Shown: positions 22,201 to 29,833, numbered from the stretch's first letter. The stretch: 64,000 nucleotides of DNA from Clostridia bacterium (GCA_017620205.1 JAFZQX010000046.1:32120-96119); one strand, 5' to 3'. Made by a program: numbers and translations. The notes: generated by a model from the letters alone, not told the origin.

Positions 22201-25200
22201 CGAAATATCTTCCGGCAGACGAATACCTTTCGGGTGACGTCAGACATAAGCTGGCAGTTGCAAAACAAGCGGGAGAGAGCAATGATGCGTTCAAGGTTAA
22301 TATAGAAGCGCTGACGGCTGTGCAGCCAAAAGACTTATCTGCAAGCGAGATTACAGTAAAGCTTGGCTCAACATGGATACCGACGGCGGACATAAAAGAA
22401 TTTGTATTTGAACTGCTTTCACCCGGTTGGTATGCGAGAGAGAAGATAGACGTCAATTACTCAAACATCACGGGCGAATGGTCTATTTCTAACAAGAGCT
22501 ATGATAAGGGCATAAAAGCTACAAACACCTTCGGAACAGACAGAATAAACGCATATAAAATCATTGAAGAATCTCTAAACCTCAGAGATGTTCGCATATT
22601 CGACTATGTTGAAGACGCAGAAGGCAGGAGAAAGCCTGTTTTAAACAAAAAAGCGACAATGATAGCACAACAGAAGCAAGACCTTATCAAAGCGGAGTTT
22701 GAAAATTGGATTTGGAAAGATCCCGACAGGCGTGAAAGGCTGACAGAACTGTATAACATAAAATTCAATTCAAACAGACCGCGTGAATATGACGGCAGCC
22801 ATATCACGTTCAGCGGTATGAACCCCGAAATAGTGCTGCGCAAACATCAGAAGGACGCGGTTGCAAGGGTTATGTACGGCGGGAATACGCTTCTCGGTCA
22901 TGTGGTCGGCGCAGGAAAGACATGGACTATGGTAGCTGCGGCAATGGAAATGAAGCGCTTGGGACTCTGCAATAAGTCGCTTTTCGTAGTGCCTAATCAC
23001 TTAACGGAGCAATGGGCGGCTGAGTTCTTGCAGCTTTATCCTGCGGCGAATATCCTTGTTGCAACAAAAAAGGACTTTACAAGCAAAAACCGCAAAAAGT
23101 TCTGCGGCAGGATAGCAACGGGGGATTATGATGCAATCATAATAGGCCATTCGCAGTTTGAAAAGATACCGATGTCTTATGAACGGCAAGTCGCCATCTT
23201 GGAAAAGCAAAAAGACGAGATAATGAACGGCATTATAGAAGCGAAAGAGCAGAAGCAGGAGCGCTTCACTATAAAACAGCTTGAAAAATCAAAAAGAGGA
23301 ATTGAAACAAAACTTGCAAAACTCAATGATCAGACAAGGAAAGACGATGTTGTAACCTTTGAAGAATTGGGTGTTGACAGGATATTCATAGACGAGGCGC
23401 ATTACTATAAGAACCTGTTTCTTTATACCAAAATGCGCAATGTCGGAGGTATATCGCAGACAGAAGCGCAGAAATCATCAGACCTTTTTATGAAAACACA
23501 GTATCTTGACGAAATTACAGACAGCAAGGGCGTTATATTTGCGACAGGCACGCCAATATCAAACAGTATGGTAGAGTTATACACCATGCAGAGATACTTG
23601 CAGTATAAGGTGTTGGAAGAACAAAATCTTCAGCACTTTGACGCATGGGCTTCAACTTTCGGCGAAACGGTAACTGCGATAGAGCTTGCACCGGAGGGCA
23701 CGGGATACAGAGCCAAAACGAGATTTGCAAGGTTTTTTAATCTTCCGGAGCTTATGTCAATGTTCAAGAACGTGGCGGATATACAGACGGCTGATATGCT
23801 AAATCTTCCGACGCCTACACCGCACTATAAGACAATAGCGGTCGAGCCTACCGAGATACAAAAGGATATGGTAAAGGAGCTTGCGGAAAGAGCCGAAAGG
23901 GTACGAAACAGAATGGTAGACCCAACGGTTGATAATATGCTTAAAATAACAAATGACGGACGAAAGCTCGCGCTTGACCAGCGCCTTATAAACCCTATGC
24001 TGCCGGATGAAGAAGGCTCAAAGGTTTCAACGTGCGCAAAGGAAGTATTTGATATTTGGGAGCAGACAAACGATATACGCGGAACACAGCTTGTCTTTTG
24101 CGACTTATCAACCCCGAAAAATGACGATACTTTTAATGTTTACACGGATATAAAGAACAAGCTGATGTCATACGGAGTACCTGAAAACGAGATAGAGTTT
24201 ATTCATAATGCCGATACCGAAGTCAAGAAGAAGGAACTCTTTTCAAAAGTCAGGAAAGGCGATATACGAATACTGCTCGGTTCAACGCCTAAAATGGGCG
24301 CGGGAACCAATGTTCAAAGACTTCTTTACGCCTCGCATGATATTGATTGTCCGTGGAGACCTGCCGATTTAGAGCAGCGCGCAGGTCGAATAATCCGGCA
24401 GGGGAACACAAATCCGGACGTACATATAAGGCGGTATGTAACGAAAGATACGTTTGACAGCTATATGTGGCAGCTTGTCGAGAACAAGCAAAAGTTTATC
24501 GGTCAGATAATGACAAGCAAATCCCCTGTCAGAAGCGCAGAGGACGTTGATGAAACGGCTTTGTCATATGCAGAAGTCAAAGCGCTTGCAACGGGAAATC
24601 CGTATATTAAGGAAAAAATGGATTTAGACACGCAGGTTGCGAAGCTAAAACTTATTAAATCAAGCTTTATGAGCCAAAAGTACAGCCTTGAGGACAAAAT
24701 AATAAAACAATACCCGCGTGAAATTGCAAGTCTCACGGAGCGTATAAAAGGGTTTGAAGGCGATATTATAATAGCGCAGAAGTATCCGAAAAAAGAAGAT
24801 GTGTTCTACCCGATGACTATTGAAGGTATGCCATATACCGATAAAGAACAAGCGGGTTTGGCGCTTCTTGAACGCTGTAAGAAGATGACATCACCCGATC
24901 CTACGGAAATCGGCAATTACAGAGGCTTTTCTATGGACTTGTCTTTTGATACGGCGAACAAAGTGTTTTATGTAACGCTTAAAGGCAATCTGAGTCATAA
25001 GTTAGAGCTTGGTACTGATGTTTACGGAAACCTGCAAAGGATTGATAATACGATTGAAGGTCTTGTAAAAAAGATTGAGATCGTAAAAGAAAACCTTAAA
25101 GAAACCAAAAAGCAGTTTGAAACCGCAAAGACAGAAGTACAAAAAGAGTTTCCCCAGGAAGCAGAGCTTCAGGAGAAAATAAAGAGGCTTGCAGAGGTTG

Positions 25201-25307
25201 ACGCGCTGCTTGATATGGATAAGAAAGAACATGAGGGCGCAGACCTCGGCGATGACAGCGACACGGAAGAAATACCGCTTAAAAAGGCAGTGGGGTTGGA
25301 AAGATAA
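16212..25307 (+). CDS. Giant ICE protein: ArdC-like, MutS-I-like, N6-adenine methylase and SNF2 helicase domains
   Basis: About 3,031 residues (TTG 16212 with AAAGGGGTG upstream; GTG 16203 is an alternative). Order: an ArdC/antirestriction-like N-terminus (1-150; YKYSFHDQVLIFAQRP, KGAKGIALL); an acidic Arg-rich linker (~260-385); unknown alpha-helical parts; a segment at ~960-1060 (FADFYERVH, ALFQVGDFHEALGADA, PMCGFPSFRLEENVNALTEKGFDV) resembling MutS domain I; an N6-adenine methylase (~1450-1720; ILEPSCGIGNFMG and NVPFGDF in place of NPPF); and an SNF2/superfamily-2 helicase (~2200-2780; Walker A HVVGAGKTW, DEAH box FIDEAHYY, motif VI QRAGRIIRQG). A C-terminal coiled coil follows. Such proteins are the hallmark of Tn1549-like ICEs and are thought to protect entering DNA from restriction. 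A separate gene is nested in frame +1 at 17017-17367. Confidence 0.92.
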   Translation: MQSKLNYITELSKEVLNEMSSAEKWMAFLDTASWQYKYSFHDQVLIFAQRPDARACADFDTWNKKLNRRINKGAKGIALLRERGSAFYLDHVFDVSDTNKGARGIDIRLWEYNDKYEDSIIETLENTFGELKVTTTITDAVICAVHNAVEDNKQDYLSQFEHTEGESYLAYLDSFSVDAEFCQTAEASIAYLVLKRLGLNPEDIINPDDFSHIIDFNTAPTISILGNAVSEISEQALREISATIFAEAQKEKYNANEENKIKDERTVEHGRDNVQERERDTDTELGSSEEREADREVRDDEEEVSETEPESDILGDDADRYIDGTPLGDRQHGEGAGAVDGEENGGSGGRDREDESGKPADVDGTYEQPQTFRRRGSSETANSQLNLFELFDESNALDNMQREAERLNGNRPAFSMPQEVIDIVLCDGDNSDNSIIEICAEFSKNKPLDDKALFLKRYFGTDGKGFVIDGRLMAAWWNSDGIRIAYETTAKRGNAHLVSWEDAAKRIDELLDMGRFAPADTLLRLDEYIYNKTAENFWYMYRDIDFDEDKRLAGIFLNDIFERTGGFPDDVERLVKVLKTQEGLDTIKEAVQKLCDIYDKNNDVIRFRYINPHKTNKMLEDLYIVRKQYTAQELSYVPPERYISEDEITKALFKGSDFQHGKYRIYLFFTEHSDSQERQKFLKEEYGTGGSYNGYINESHGSKGIELSHGDLSQPYAKTLLKWNEIAKIIDIQIKKGTYFDKSNIDFMPEYEKEEIASAVHWAFYNLKEDFAYRPYPKGETLFDTDVDKYIIEKMDSTEQLNEMITELRNLVMETPKEDREYAFRTKALNMLEKYAAGTFNMFPALIKPLPSPAMLDKAKSIIDEYMKNELEADGGDYTNLKKVSLAFAETEDGEHEIQVEANLLDFAVTKYVDNTVVKENKYNSLRELIEAGLTGMTFDDLVYLTDEQLAPFLKEEQKESFADFYERVHRENDGKCIALFQVGDFHEALGADAELIAETFDFKLTHRSIEDINYPMCGFPSFRLEENVNALTEKGFDVILVDGDRTQHRVLSRDKALGIPEKKETPLAEQLVDFIHEYDFYEYMDNLNPGDTHEDAVREMEQALAKPENVRAIINDLNEYAEQMVDDNEGIAFKDSLIIQLEKLLPKQTARENAEDKPWDDETVMRVAKEEWEKATKPPQTALTYEQRNYNFINGFAPRVLEGNVIYALYESKNFMPIHINKLSANTMSISHTYEQNGDLMYDPEMVFEIDFENKALKPLEYRQDNMGIHQIAGENAAAQELSSFARQWFDNVGNQGFHLSKETLEYNGGDITVFYDENGKISDVKGEENAVNSYLEANGIELTGRETENLIGKELEIEDRKYAVESVNDEAGTVRLKDITFETGTGFPVFRRETVDFVKAALSQAEQTERIVPEFEKAKPSKVANTVIYPEIPMTQRNNFVIDNDELGVGGPKEKFRRNMEAIRVLKTCEAEHRLATEDEQKVLSEYVGWGGLPDAFDETKENWASEYQVLKAALTAEEYDAARASTLTAHFTSPVIIKAMYKAIENMGFSQGNILEPSCGIGNFMGLVPESMKDSKIYGIEIDSITGRIAQQLYQKNSVAVEGFEDTMLPDSFFDVAVGNVPFGDFKLSDKKYNKHNFLIHDYFFAKTLDKVRPGGIVAFITSSGTMDKHNSKVRRYIAQRADLVGAIRLPNNAFLKNAGTEVTSDILFLQKRDRMTDIMPDWVELGELENGITVNNYFVNNPDMILGEMKMVSGPFGPTPTCAPYDDVPLSEQLNEAIQNIHATITEYEVEDISNDEDLSLPADPNVRNFSYTLVNGEIYFRENSIMRKVDLNTTAQNRIKGMIEIRDCVRELMEYQTEGYADASIKNQQEKLNKLYDDFTKKYGIINSRGNSMAFSDDSSYFLLCSLEVLDENGELERKADMFSKRTIGAKREITKVDTASEALAVSLGEKAKIDMEFMAELTGKTEDKLYEDLKSVIFLNPLYEEGNIYQPKYLPADEYLSGDVRHKLAVAKQAGESNDAFKVNIEALTAVQPKDLSASEITVKLGSTWIPTADIKEFVFELLSPGWYAREKIDVNYSNITGEWSISNKSYDKGIKATNTFGTDRINAYKIIEESLNLRDVRIFDYVEDAEGRRKPVLNKKATMIAQQKQDLIKAEFENWIWKDPDRRERLTELYNIKFNSNRPREYDGSHITFSGMNPEIVLRKHQKDAVARVMYGGNTLLGHVVGAGKTWTMVAAAMEMKRLGLCNKSLFVVPNHLTEQWAAEFLQLYPAANILVATKKDFTSKNRKKFCGRIATGDYDAIIIGHSQFEKIPMSYERQVAILEKQKDEIMNGIIEAKEQKQERFTIKQLEKSKRGIETKLAKLNDQTRKDDVVTFEELGVDRIFIDEAHYYKNLFLYTKMRNVGGISQTEAQKSSDLFMKTQYLDEITDSKGVIFATGTPISNSMVELYTMQRYLQYKVLEEQNLQHFDAWASTFGETVTAIELAPEGTGYRAKTRFARFFNLPELMSMFKNVADIQTADMLNLPTPTPHYKTIAVEPTEIQKDMVKELAERAERVRNRMVDPTVDNMLKITNDGRKLALDQRLINPMLPDEEGSKVSTCAKEVFDIWEQTNDIRGTQLVFCDLSTPKNDDTFNVYTDIKNKLMSYGVPENEIEFIHNADTEVKKKELFSKVRKGDIRILLGSTPKMGAGTNVQRLLYASHDIDCPWRPADLEQRAGRIIRQGNTNPDVHIRRYVTKDTFDSYMWQLVENKQKFIGQIMTSKSPVRSAEDVDETALSYAEVKALATGNPYIKEKMDLDTQVAKLKLIKSSFMSQKYSLEDKIIKQYPREIASLTERIKGFEGDIIIAQKYPKKEDVFYPMTIEGMPYTDKEQAGLALLERCKKMTSPDPTEIGNYRGFSMDLSFDTANKVFYVTLKGNLSHKLELGTDVYGNLQRIDNTIEGLVKKIEIVKENLKETKKQFETAKTEVQKEFPQEAELQEKIKRLAEVDALLDMDKKEHEGADLGDDSDTEEIPLKKAVGLER
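17017..17367 (+). CDS. tnpV: TnpV-family protein nested in another frame of the giant gene
   Basis: 116 residues from ATG 17017, preceded by GAAAGGA (17001-17007) at 9 nt. The protein MAEITYRNENGILIPNLEAP, GKYGMMRKKFLKQNRRAIYSAMMLTG, MAEAEGVTEKMKAENPQMW, MNNLKHSAEEVVLKQLI follows the TnpV pattern (GxYGxxRxxYLKEHRxxLYxxLLxxGxLxxHL ... MAExEGVTExLKxxdxxxWxxxMNxixxxAEEiV) along its whole length. The overlapping giant frame here encodes only low-complexity, Asp/Glu/Arg/Gly-rich linker, as expected if the nested frame is the constrained one. TnpV was named from Tn4451; its role is unknown. Confidence 0.78.
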   Translation: MAEITYRNENGILIPNLEAPKNEKQIGKYGMMRKKFLKQNRRAIYSAMMLTGTLMEHLSEIDSMAREQVQSMVKKMAEAEGVTEKMKAENPQMWTGLMNNLKHSAEEVVLKQLIHS

Positions 25308-25408
25308 AAAGATAATCAATACATTTTACACAAAAGAATATAAAAAACCATATGCAGAGCGAGAGAAGCAGCGCTTGGATAAGATACGGCAAATAATGCA
25401 AATAAGCG

Positions 25409-25437
25409 TTGCAAATCAAAGAAATGAATGATATAAT
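25409..25437 (+). promoter_or_regulatory. Promoter of the DUF3990 cassette
   Basis: TTGCAA (25409-25414), 17 bp, TATAAT (25432-25437); start expected near 25444, 28 nt before the DUF3990 ATG. It is the clearest promoter inside the ICE transcription run. Confidence 0.75.
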
Positions 25438-25471
25438 AAGCGTGAAGGTATATGTTAGGGGTTGAGTATAA

Positions 25472-25963
25472 ATGATACTTTATCATGGAAGCAATTATGT
25501 TGTTGAAAACCCGAAGCTCATTCCGCAGAACAGATTTCTTGATTTTGGATATGGCTTTTATACAACCACAAATAAAGCGCAGGCAATAAGCTTTGCCGAA
25601 AAGGTGTATAAAAGAAAAAAAGTGGGTTCAAAACAGGTTAGCATATATGTTGTTGATGAGGATAAACTATTTTCGGAGTGTTCTGTTCTGAAATTTGATT
25701 CTCCGAGTGAAGCATGGCTTGATTTTGTTTCTGATAATCGTTCAGGCAACTATGACGGCGAGAATTTTGATGTTATTTACGGTCCCGTTGCCAATGATGA
25801 TGTTTATGCAACATTTACCCTGTATCAGTCGGGATATTTATCAAAGGAACAAACGCTTGATGCCTTAAAAATCAAGAAACTGTATAACCAAATGGTTTTT
25901 GCAACAGAAAAAGCGTTGTCATTTTTGAAATATTCAGGGACGGTTCCGGAGGATGAGTTTTAA
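25472..25963 (+). CDS. DUF3990 protein, predicted ADP-ribosyltransferase-fold toxin or effector
   Basis: 163 residues. [40 protein letters not shown] and [15 protein letters not shown] are the three blocks of DUF3990. The pattern YHG ... GxGFYxT ... QA...A is that of the ADP-ribosyltransferase superfamily (H-Y-E/Q type): candidate active-site residues are His5, Tyr30 and Gln140 or Glu146. It has its own promoter, and its stop overlaps the ATG of the next small gene (TAATG). Two small genes follow, the last a DUF3791. I infer a toxin-antitoxin or anti-phage module carried as cargo; no partner has been shown from this sequence. Confidence 0.8.
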   Translation: MILYHGSNYVVENPKLIPQNRFLDFGYGFYTTTNKAQAISFAEKVYKRKKVGSKQVSIYVVDEDKLFSECSVLKFDSPSEAWLDFVSDNRSGNYDGENFDVIYGPVANDDVYATFTLYQSGYLSKEQTLDALKIKKLYNQMVFATEKALSFLKYSGTVPEDEF

Positions 25964-26202
25964 TGGAAAAAGATAAATTTGAATCTATGCTTATACTTAT
26001 AGTACCTAATGTTGTTAAACTTATTGTTGAGAACTATGCTGTCAGCGAAATTGAGGCATCTGATATGTTTTATAATTCAGCGGTCTATGAGAAATTGGAG
26101 CAAGAAGACACAAAGCTATGGCATTTAAGTCCGTTGACACTTTATAATATGTTTGACGAAGAACAGAAATTGGGTAGCTTTGTTTTTCCGGAGGAGGTAT
26201 GA
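25963..26202 (+). CDS. Small acidic partner gene in the DUF3990 cassette
   Basis: 79 residues, [20 protein letters not shown], then EQEDTKLWHLSPLTLYNMF and FVFPEEV. The LWHxSPxxLYxMFxEE...xPEE pattern is familiar from small genes beside DUF3990 and DUF3791 genes, but I cannot attach a family name with confidence. Overlaps the DUF3990 stop by one base, so the two are made together. A neutralising partner (antitoxin) is possible. Confidence 0.65.
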   Translation: MEKDKFESMLILIVPNVVKLIVENYAVSEIEASDMFYNSAVYEKLEQEDTKLWHLSPLTLYNMFDEEQKLGSFVFPEEV

Positions 26203-26205
26203 CAT

Positions 26206-26412
26206 ATGAGTAAAGAAGGCAATTTCTTGATATTTTGTATTGAACAGTATAAATCGGCAAAGAATTTAACCGGAAAGCAGGTTATAGAGCTGTTCCGACG
26301 CTATGGGATTTCAGAATACATCGTAAGTTGCTTTGAAGCGCTTCATACAACAGGAACAAACTATATCATTCAAGATATTGATTTATTTATTCAGGCACAT
26401 CAGACCGTATAA
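26206..26412 (+). CDS. DUF3791-family small protein
   Basis: 68 residues, MSKEGNFLIFCIEQYKSAKN, GKQVIELFRRYGISEYIV, ALHTTGTNYIIQDIDLFI, matching DUF3791 over the full length. SD GGAGGAGG lies at the end of the previous gene, 3 nt between stop and ATG. DUF3791 genes typically neighbour DUF3990 genes in Firmicutes. A second partner of the ART-type protein is likely; biochemical role unknown. Confidence 0.78.
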   Translation: MSKEGNFLIFCIEQYKSAKNLTGKQVIELFRRYGISEYIVSCFEALHTTGTNYIIQDIDLFIQAHQTV

Positions 26413-26463
26413 TAACGAATAAGCTTATTATAAAATGTATAGGAAATTAAAAAGGCTTAAAAG

Positions 26464-26500
26464 AGTCTGTTGATTCAATACGAATCGGCAGACTTTTTTT
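26464..26500 (+). terminator. Terminator after the DUF3990 cassette, before DUF3848
   Basis: AGTCTGTTGATTC (26464-26476) pairs with GAATCGGCAGACT (26482-26494, two G-T pairs), then T-run to 26500. The next ATG is 28 nt further on. Confidence 0.88.
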
Positions 26501-26528
26501 GTGCCCAAAATCAGAAAGGGTGATATTT

Positions 26529-26885
26529 ATGAGTACAGAAAATTTAAGAGGTTTATTATATGAAAAGGCAATAAAAGAACAGAGTGATTTCATCGAATAT
26601 CTGAAAACGCTCCCGCCGGAACAGATAATTTCCCATGCCTATGAAAAGGCTTTGCGCGATGATATTCTTATGACTTTTGAGTGTGATTATTTAACGGACG
26701 AGCAGATAATGGAGCTTGTAAAGCTCGACAAGCCTCTTGCCGCTTGTTATAAAGAATGGTTAAACGCAGACTGCTCGTATATGGATATGCTGAGAGAAAC
26801 TATTGAGAGATACGCAAATACACTTGCAGAGGATAATACTAAAGAGCATGGGAAGAACGAAAAGGATAGGGACAGGGAAAGGTAA
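26529..26885 (+). CDS. DUF3848-domain protein
   Basis: 118 residues from ATG 26529 behind AAAGGGTG. LYEKAIKEQSDFIEYLKTLPPEQIISHAYEKALRDDI, LTDEQIMELVKLDKPLAACYKEW and DCSYMDMLRETIERYA are the DUF3848 pattern found in Tn1549-like elements, either alone or fused to other accessory domains. Function unknown. It ends DRDRER* with AAAGGTAA at the stop; the XRE regulator gene starts 6 nt later. Confidence 0.78.
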   Translation: MSTENLRGLLYEKAIKEQSDFIEYLKTLPPEQIISHAYEKALRDDILMTFECDYLTDEQIMELVKLDKPLAACYKEWLNADCSYMDMLRETIERYANTLAEDNTKEHGKNEKDRDRER

Positions 26886-26890
26886 CGGAC

Positions 26891-27340
26891 ATGATAAGAG
26901 GCAAAAATATCGAAGGCATGACATTGAAACTCTGCCGGAAATATCTCGGATTAAAGCAAAAAGATCTTGGCAAAATGCTTGGGTTTTCAGATTCAACCGC
27001 TGAAATACGGATAGCTCAGTATGAAAGCGGAGAGAGAAAGCCCAAAAAAGAAACACGTTTAAAAATGTGCGACATATTAGGGATAAGCGAGGGAGCAATA
27101 AAAGCGCCTTTGCTTGAAACTGAAAAGGATATTGTGCATATCCTTATGCACATAGACACGCTTTGCGGACTTAAAATGAAAAAGGAACACGGCAATATAT
27201 ATATCAGGTTTCCCATTGAGTGCAATACCATAAGGTATTACTTGGAACTGCTCTACCGCTTAAAAGAAATGCTTTCTGACGGGGAGTTGGAATATGACAC
27301 ATACCAATATATAAAAGCCGCTTTCGGCAGGTACGATTAA
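26891..27340 (+). CDS. XRE-family helix-turn-helix regulator
   Basis: 149 residues. HTH_3 domain in residues ~10-72 (LCRKYLGLKQKDLGKMLGFSD, EIRIAQYESGERKPKKETRLKMCDILGIS). A C-terminal domain (~75-149) is of unknown kind. It sits immediately upstream of the presumed oriT and mobilization genes, which it may regulate. Confidence 0.85.
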   Translation: MIRGKNIEGMTLKLCRKYLGLKQKDLGKMLGFSDSTAEIRIAQYESGERKPKKETRLKMCDILGISEGAIKAPLLETEKDIVHILMHIDTLCGLKMKKEHGNIYIRFPIECNTIRYYLELLYRLKEMLSDGELEYDTYQYIKAAFGRYD

Positions 27341-27379
27341 AATCGCAAAAAAGTGATAATGCGGAAGCATTTGTTTTAG

Positions 27380-27450
27380 CAAGCACGGAAATTTGCCGTA
27401 TCAAATTTCCCGCTTGTTAGTGGCTACGCCCCTAAAACCCCATTTTTAAA
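27380..27450. other. Candidate origin of transfer (oriT)
   Basis: Directly upstream of mobC and the relaxase gene, GGAAATTTG (27387-27395) and CAAATTTCC (27402-27410) form a perfect 9-bp inverted repeat extended by CAAGC (27380-27384) and GCTTG (27412-27416). It is followed by the GC-richer stretch GTGGCTACGCCCCTAAAACC where a nick site would lie. No gene uses this ~125-nt interval. Position and structure are those of oriTs of MobP-type elements; the nick site cannot be assigned by eye. Confidence 0.55.
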
Positions 27451-27469
27451 CGAAACGAGGTGATTTAAT

Positions 27470-27766
27470 TTGATTAAATTTACTGTTTTACTTACGGAAA
27501 GAGAGCATAAATGTTTGAAGCAGAAAGCTAAAGCGGCAGGGCTGGCAATGGGACCTTTTTTACGTCAATTCATAGTGGAATCAGAAGTGAGGGCAAGACC
27601 GCCCGATGAGTATGTTCAGCTTGTGAGAGAAATTAACCATATAGGAAACAATATAAATCAAATAGCACATATAGCCAATGCAACGCAGAATATAAGTGAG
27701 CGGCAAATTGATGATGTCAAGAAACTGCAAAACGATATTGTAAAGCTGATGAGAGGGTTGGGTTAA
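27470..27766 (+). CDS. mobC: MobC-type relaxosome accessory protein
   Basis: 98 residues, TTG start 27470 with GAGGTGAT. N-terminal ribbon-helix-helix region (IKFTVLLTEREHKCLKQKAKAAGL) and the MobC signature REINHIGNNINQIAHIANA. These proteins bind oriT beside the relaxase and assist nicking. The relaxase ATG directly follows its stop. Next to the candidate oriT. Confidence 0.87.
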   Translation: MIKFTVLLTEREHKCLKQKAKAAGLAMGPFLRQFIVESEVRARPPDEYVQLVREINHIGNNINQIAHIANATQNISERQIDDVKKLQNDIVKLMRGLG

Positions 27767-29134
27767 ATGGCTATAACAAAAATATGGTCGATAAAATCAA
27801 GACTCGATACAAGCCTGAACTATATCTCCAATCCCGAAAAGACAAGTGTAAAGCCTGATATTGACGCGGGCGAGGGAGTAATAAAATATATAACCAATAA
27901 GGACAAGACGGAACAGTGTAAATATGTAAGCGCTTTCAGATGTTCAGAAAAAGCTCCTTTTAAGGATATGGTTGAAACGCAAAAGCGTTTTGGGAGAGGA
28001 CGCAGAAGGAACGAAGTGGTTGCATATCATATAGTTCAATCCTTTAAAGCGTTTGAAGCGACGCCCGAACTGGCACATAAATGCGGCAAGGAGCTTGTTG
28101 AAAGGCTGTTTGCCGATAAATACGAATGTGTGCTTGCTACTCATTTAGACCATTCACATCTGCATAACCACATCATTATAAATGCGACATCGTTTTTGGA
28201 CGGTTCAAAGTATCTTAATAACTATAAAGACTACTTTATTGATATTCGCAAAACTTCTGATGAGATTTGCAGAGAAAACTGCCTGTCGGTTATAGAAAAT
28301 CCGAAAAGGCGCGGTATGCACTATGCCGAATGGAAAGCGCTTAAAGAGGGCAGACCGACAATAAGAGGTCAGGTGCGTGAGGAAATAGACCAAATGATTC
28401 TTTCTTCATATACAATGAAAGAGTTTTGGAAGATATTTGAGGAGCGCGGATACAGGATACACAGACAGGGTGAAAATATAAAGTACACTTCATTTATTCC
28501 CGCCTGCGGTAAAAAGCCGATGAGGTTTTACAATCTCGGCAAAGGCTATACGCTTGAGGATATTAAAGAAAGGATTACAACACAGAGAAACGGTATAAGA
28601 GCGGCATCGCCTTCAGAGATAAAAAGGCAGAGGGAATATAAATTCAGCGGCAGTTACGGTAATATGAAACCCATAAAGCTGAAAGGGTTTAAGGCGCTGT
28701 ATTTTCACTATCTGTATTTTTTAAAAATAATACGCAAAAAGCAGACGCCTCAAAGGGTGTCTTTCTTTATGCGTGACGAGCTTATAAAGCTTGACCGCTA
28801 TCAAAAGCAGTTTAAATTCCTTTTCAAAAACAATATTGAAACCGGTTTTGAGCTATCAGACTATCAGAAAGCGAAAGAGGGTGAGATAAATGCGTTAGTG
28901 GAAGAAAGAAACCGGCTTTACGCTTCGAGGACAGAAGAAAATGAGACGGAAATTAAAGAAAAAGCAGAAAAGATAAATGAAAAGCTCATAAAACTTCGTG
29001 TTGATGTACGAATGTGTAAAGCAATATTTAAGGATTCATACAGAATTTCGGAAAAGTATAGCAGCGCCAATGCTTTAAAAGAGCAGGCGGAGAAGGAGAT
29101 GAAAGAGAATGAATACAAGCGGAGAGGTCGCTGA
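27767..29134 (+). CDS. Relaxase (mobilization nuclease)
   Basis: 455 residues. The N-terminal Relaxase/MobP domain has candidate catalytic Tyr19 (SLNYISNPEKT), AYHIVQSF (His88) and the metal-binding histidine cluster THLDHSHLHNH (126-135). The remainder is basic and helical, with a long coiled coil near the C-terminus (QKAKEGEINALVEERNRL). It nicks oriT and pilots the strand to the recipient through VirD4. Overlaps pcfB by 26 nt. Confidence 0.9.
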   Translation: MAITKIWSIKSRLDTSLNYISNPEKTSVKPDIDAGEGVIKYITNKDKTEQCKYVSAFRCSEKAPFKDMVETQKRFGRGRRRNEVVAYHIVQSFKAFEATPELAHKCGKELVERLFADKYECVLATHLDHSHLHNHIIINATSFLDGSKYLNNYKDYFIDIRKTSDEICRENCLSVIENPKRRGMHYAEWKALKEGRPTIRGQVREEIDQMILSSYTMKEFWKIFEERGYRIHRQGENIKYTSFIPACGKKPMRFYNLGKGYTLEDIKERITTQRNGIRAASPSEIKRQREYKFSGSYGNMKPIKLKGFKALYFHYLYFLKIIRKKQTPQRVSFFMRDELIKLDRYQKQFKFLFKNNIETGFELSDYQKAKEGEINALVEERNRLYASRTEENETEIKEKAEKINEKLIKLRVDVRMCKAIFKDSYRISEKYSSANALKEQAEKEMKENEYKRRGR

Positions 29135-29804
29135 TTTAATGGTAAAGGAAGGCTTGCAGGTTACAGAAGAAGTCGCAAAGCTTACGGGACTTGGTGCAAA
29201 AAACCTTGCGGCCATAATTATCGCTCTTTTGAAAGAGGATAATAAGCTGCAAGGCAAAACAAACCTTAAAAAGCTTCTTAAATCTGATAAGCCGCTTTGT
29301 ATATTGCAGATTAAAGAAAGCGATATAAACAAATTCAACTCGGAAGCGAAGAAATACGGCGTTTTGTTTACGGCTGTAAAGGACGCTACAAACAACACGG
29401 GACTTTGTGATATTATCGCAAAGCAGGAGGACGTGACAAAGCTCAATTACATAATGGAGAAGATGGGATATGCGGCTCCCGAAAAGGAAATTGAGCCGGA
29501 GCCTGAACCCGAAAACTCTTCGGAAGGAAAAGACAAAGACTTGAAAGAAAAAGAAGAAAAAGCAAAAAAAGCACCGCCCCGTGCAAAAGGAAATCCGCCA
29601 GAGAACGAATATACGAAGCACGGGGGTTCAGACAACACGGACAGCCGTACTAATAAGAAACCTTCTGTTAAGAAAAAAATTGAAGATATTAAAAAGCATC
29701 AGGCGAAGAAGGACGGCAAGAGCATTGAGAAAACAAAAGTTCACGAAACGCCTGCAAAGGGCAAGAAAAAGAAAAAGTCAAAGAAGAAAGGTAAGAGCAG
29801 ATAA
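29109..29804 (+). CDS. PcfB-family (DUF3801) conjugation protein
   Basis: 231 residues. Residues 1-125 match PcfB/DUF3801: MNTSGEVADLMVKEGLQVTE, LTGLGAKNLAAIIIALLKED, KPLCILQIKESDINKF and KYGVLFTAVKD. The tail (~135-231) is very lysine-rich (GKKKKKSKKKGKSR), apt for DNA or membrane-lipid contact. PcfB of pCF10 works with the relaxase and coupling protein. ATG lies inside the relaxase gene end. Followed by a terminator. Confidence 0.85.
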   Translation: MNTSGEVADLMVKEGLQVTEEVAKLTGLGAKNLAAIIIALLKEDNKLQGKTNLKKLLKSDKPLCILQIKESDINKFNSEAKKYGVLFTAVKDATNNTGLCDIIAKQEDVTKLNYIMEKMGYAAPEKEIEPEPEPENSSEGKDKDLKEKEEKAKKAPPRAKGNPPENEYTKHGGSDNTDSRTNKKPSVKKKIEDIKKHQAKKDGKSIEKTKVHETPAKGKKKKKSKKKGKSR

Positions 29805-29833
29805 TGATATATAAGCCGAACAGGTACAGAGTG

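Noticed and set aside
25231..25431. A frame extending past the giant gene stop (ending ...IRQIMQISVANQRNE)
   Set aside because: It looks protein-like after 25308 but no start with an SD fits; possibly a relic of a longer C-terminus. Not annotated.
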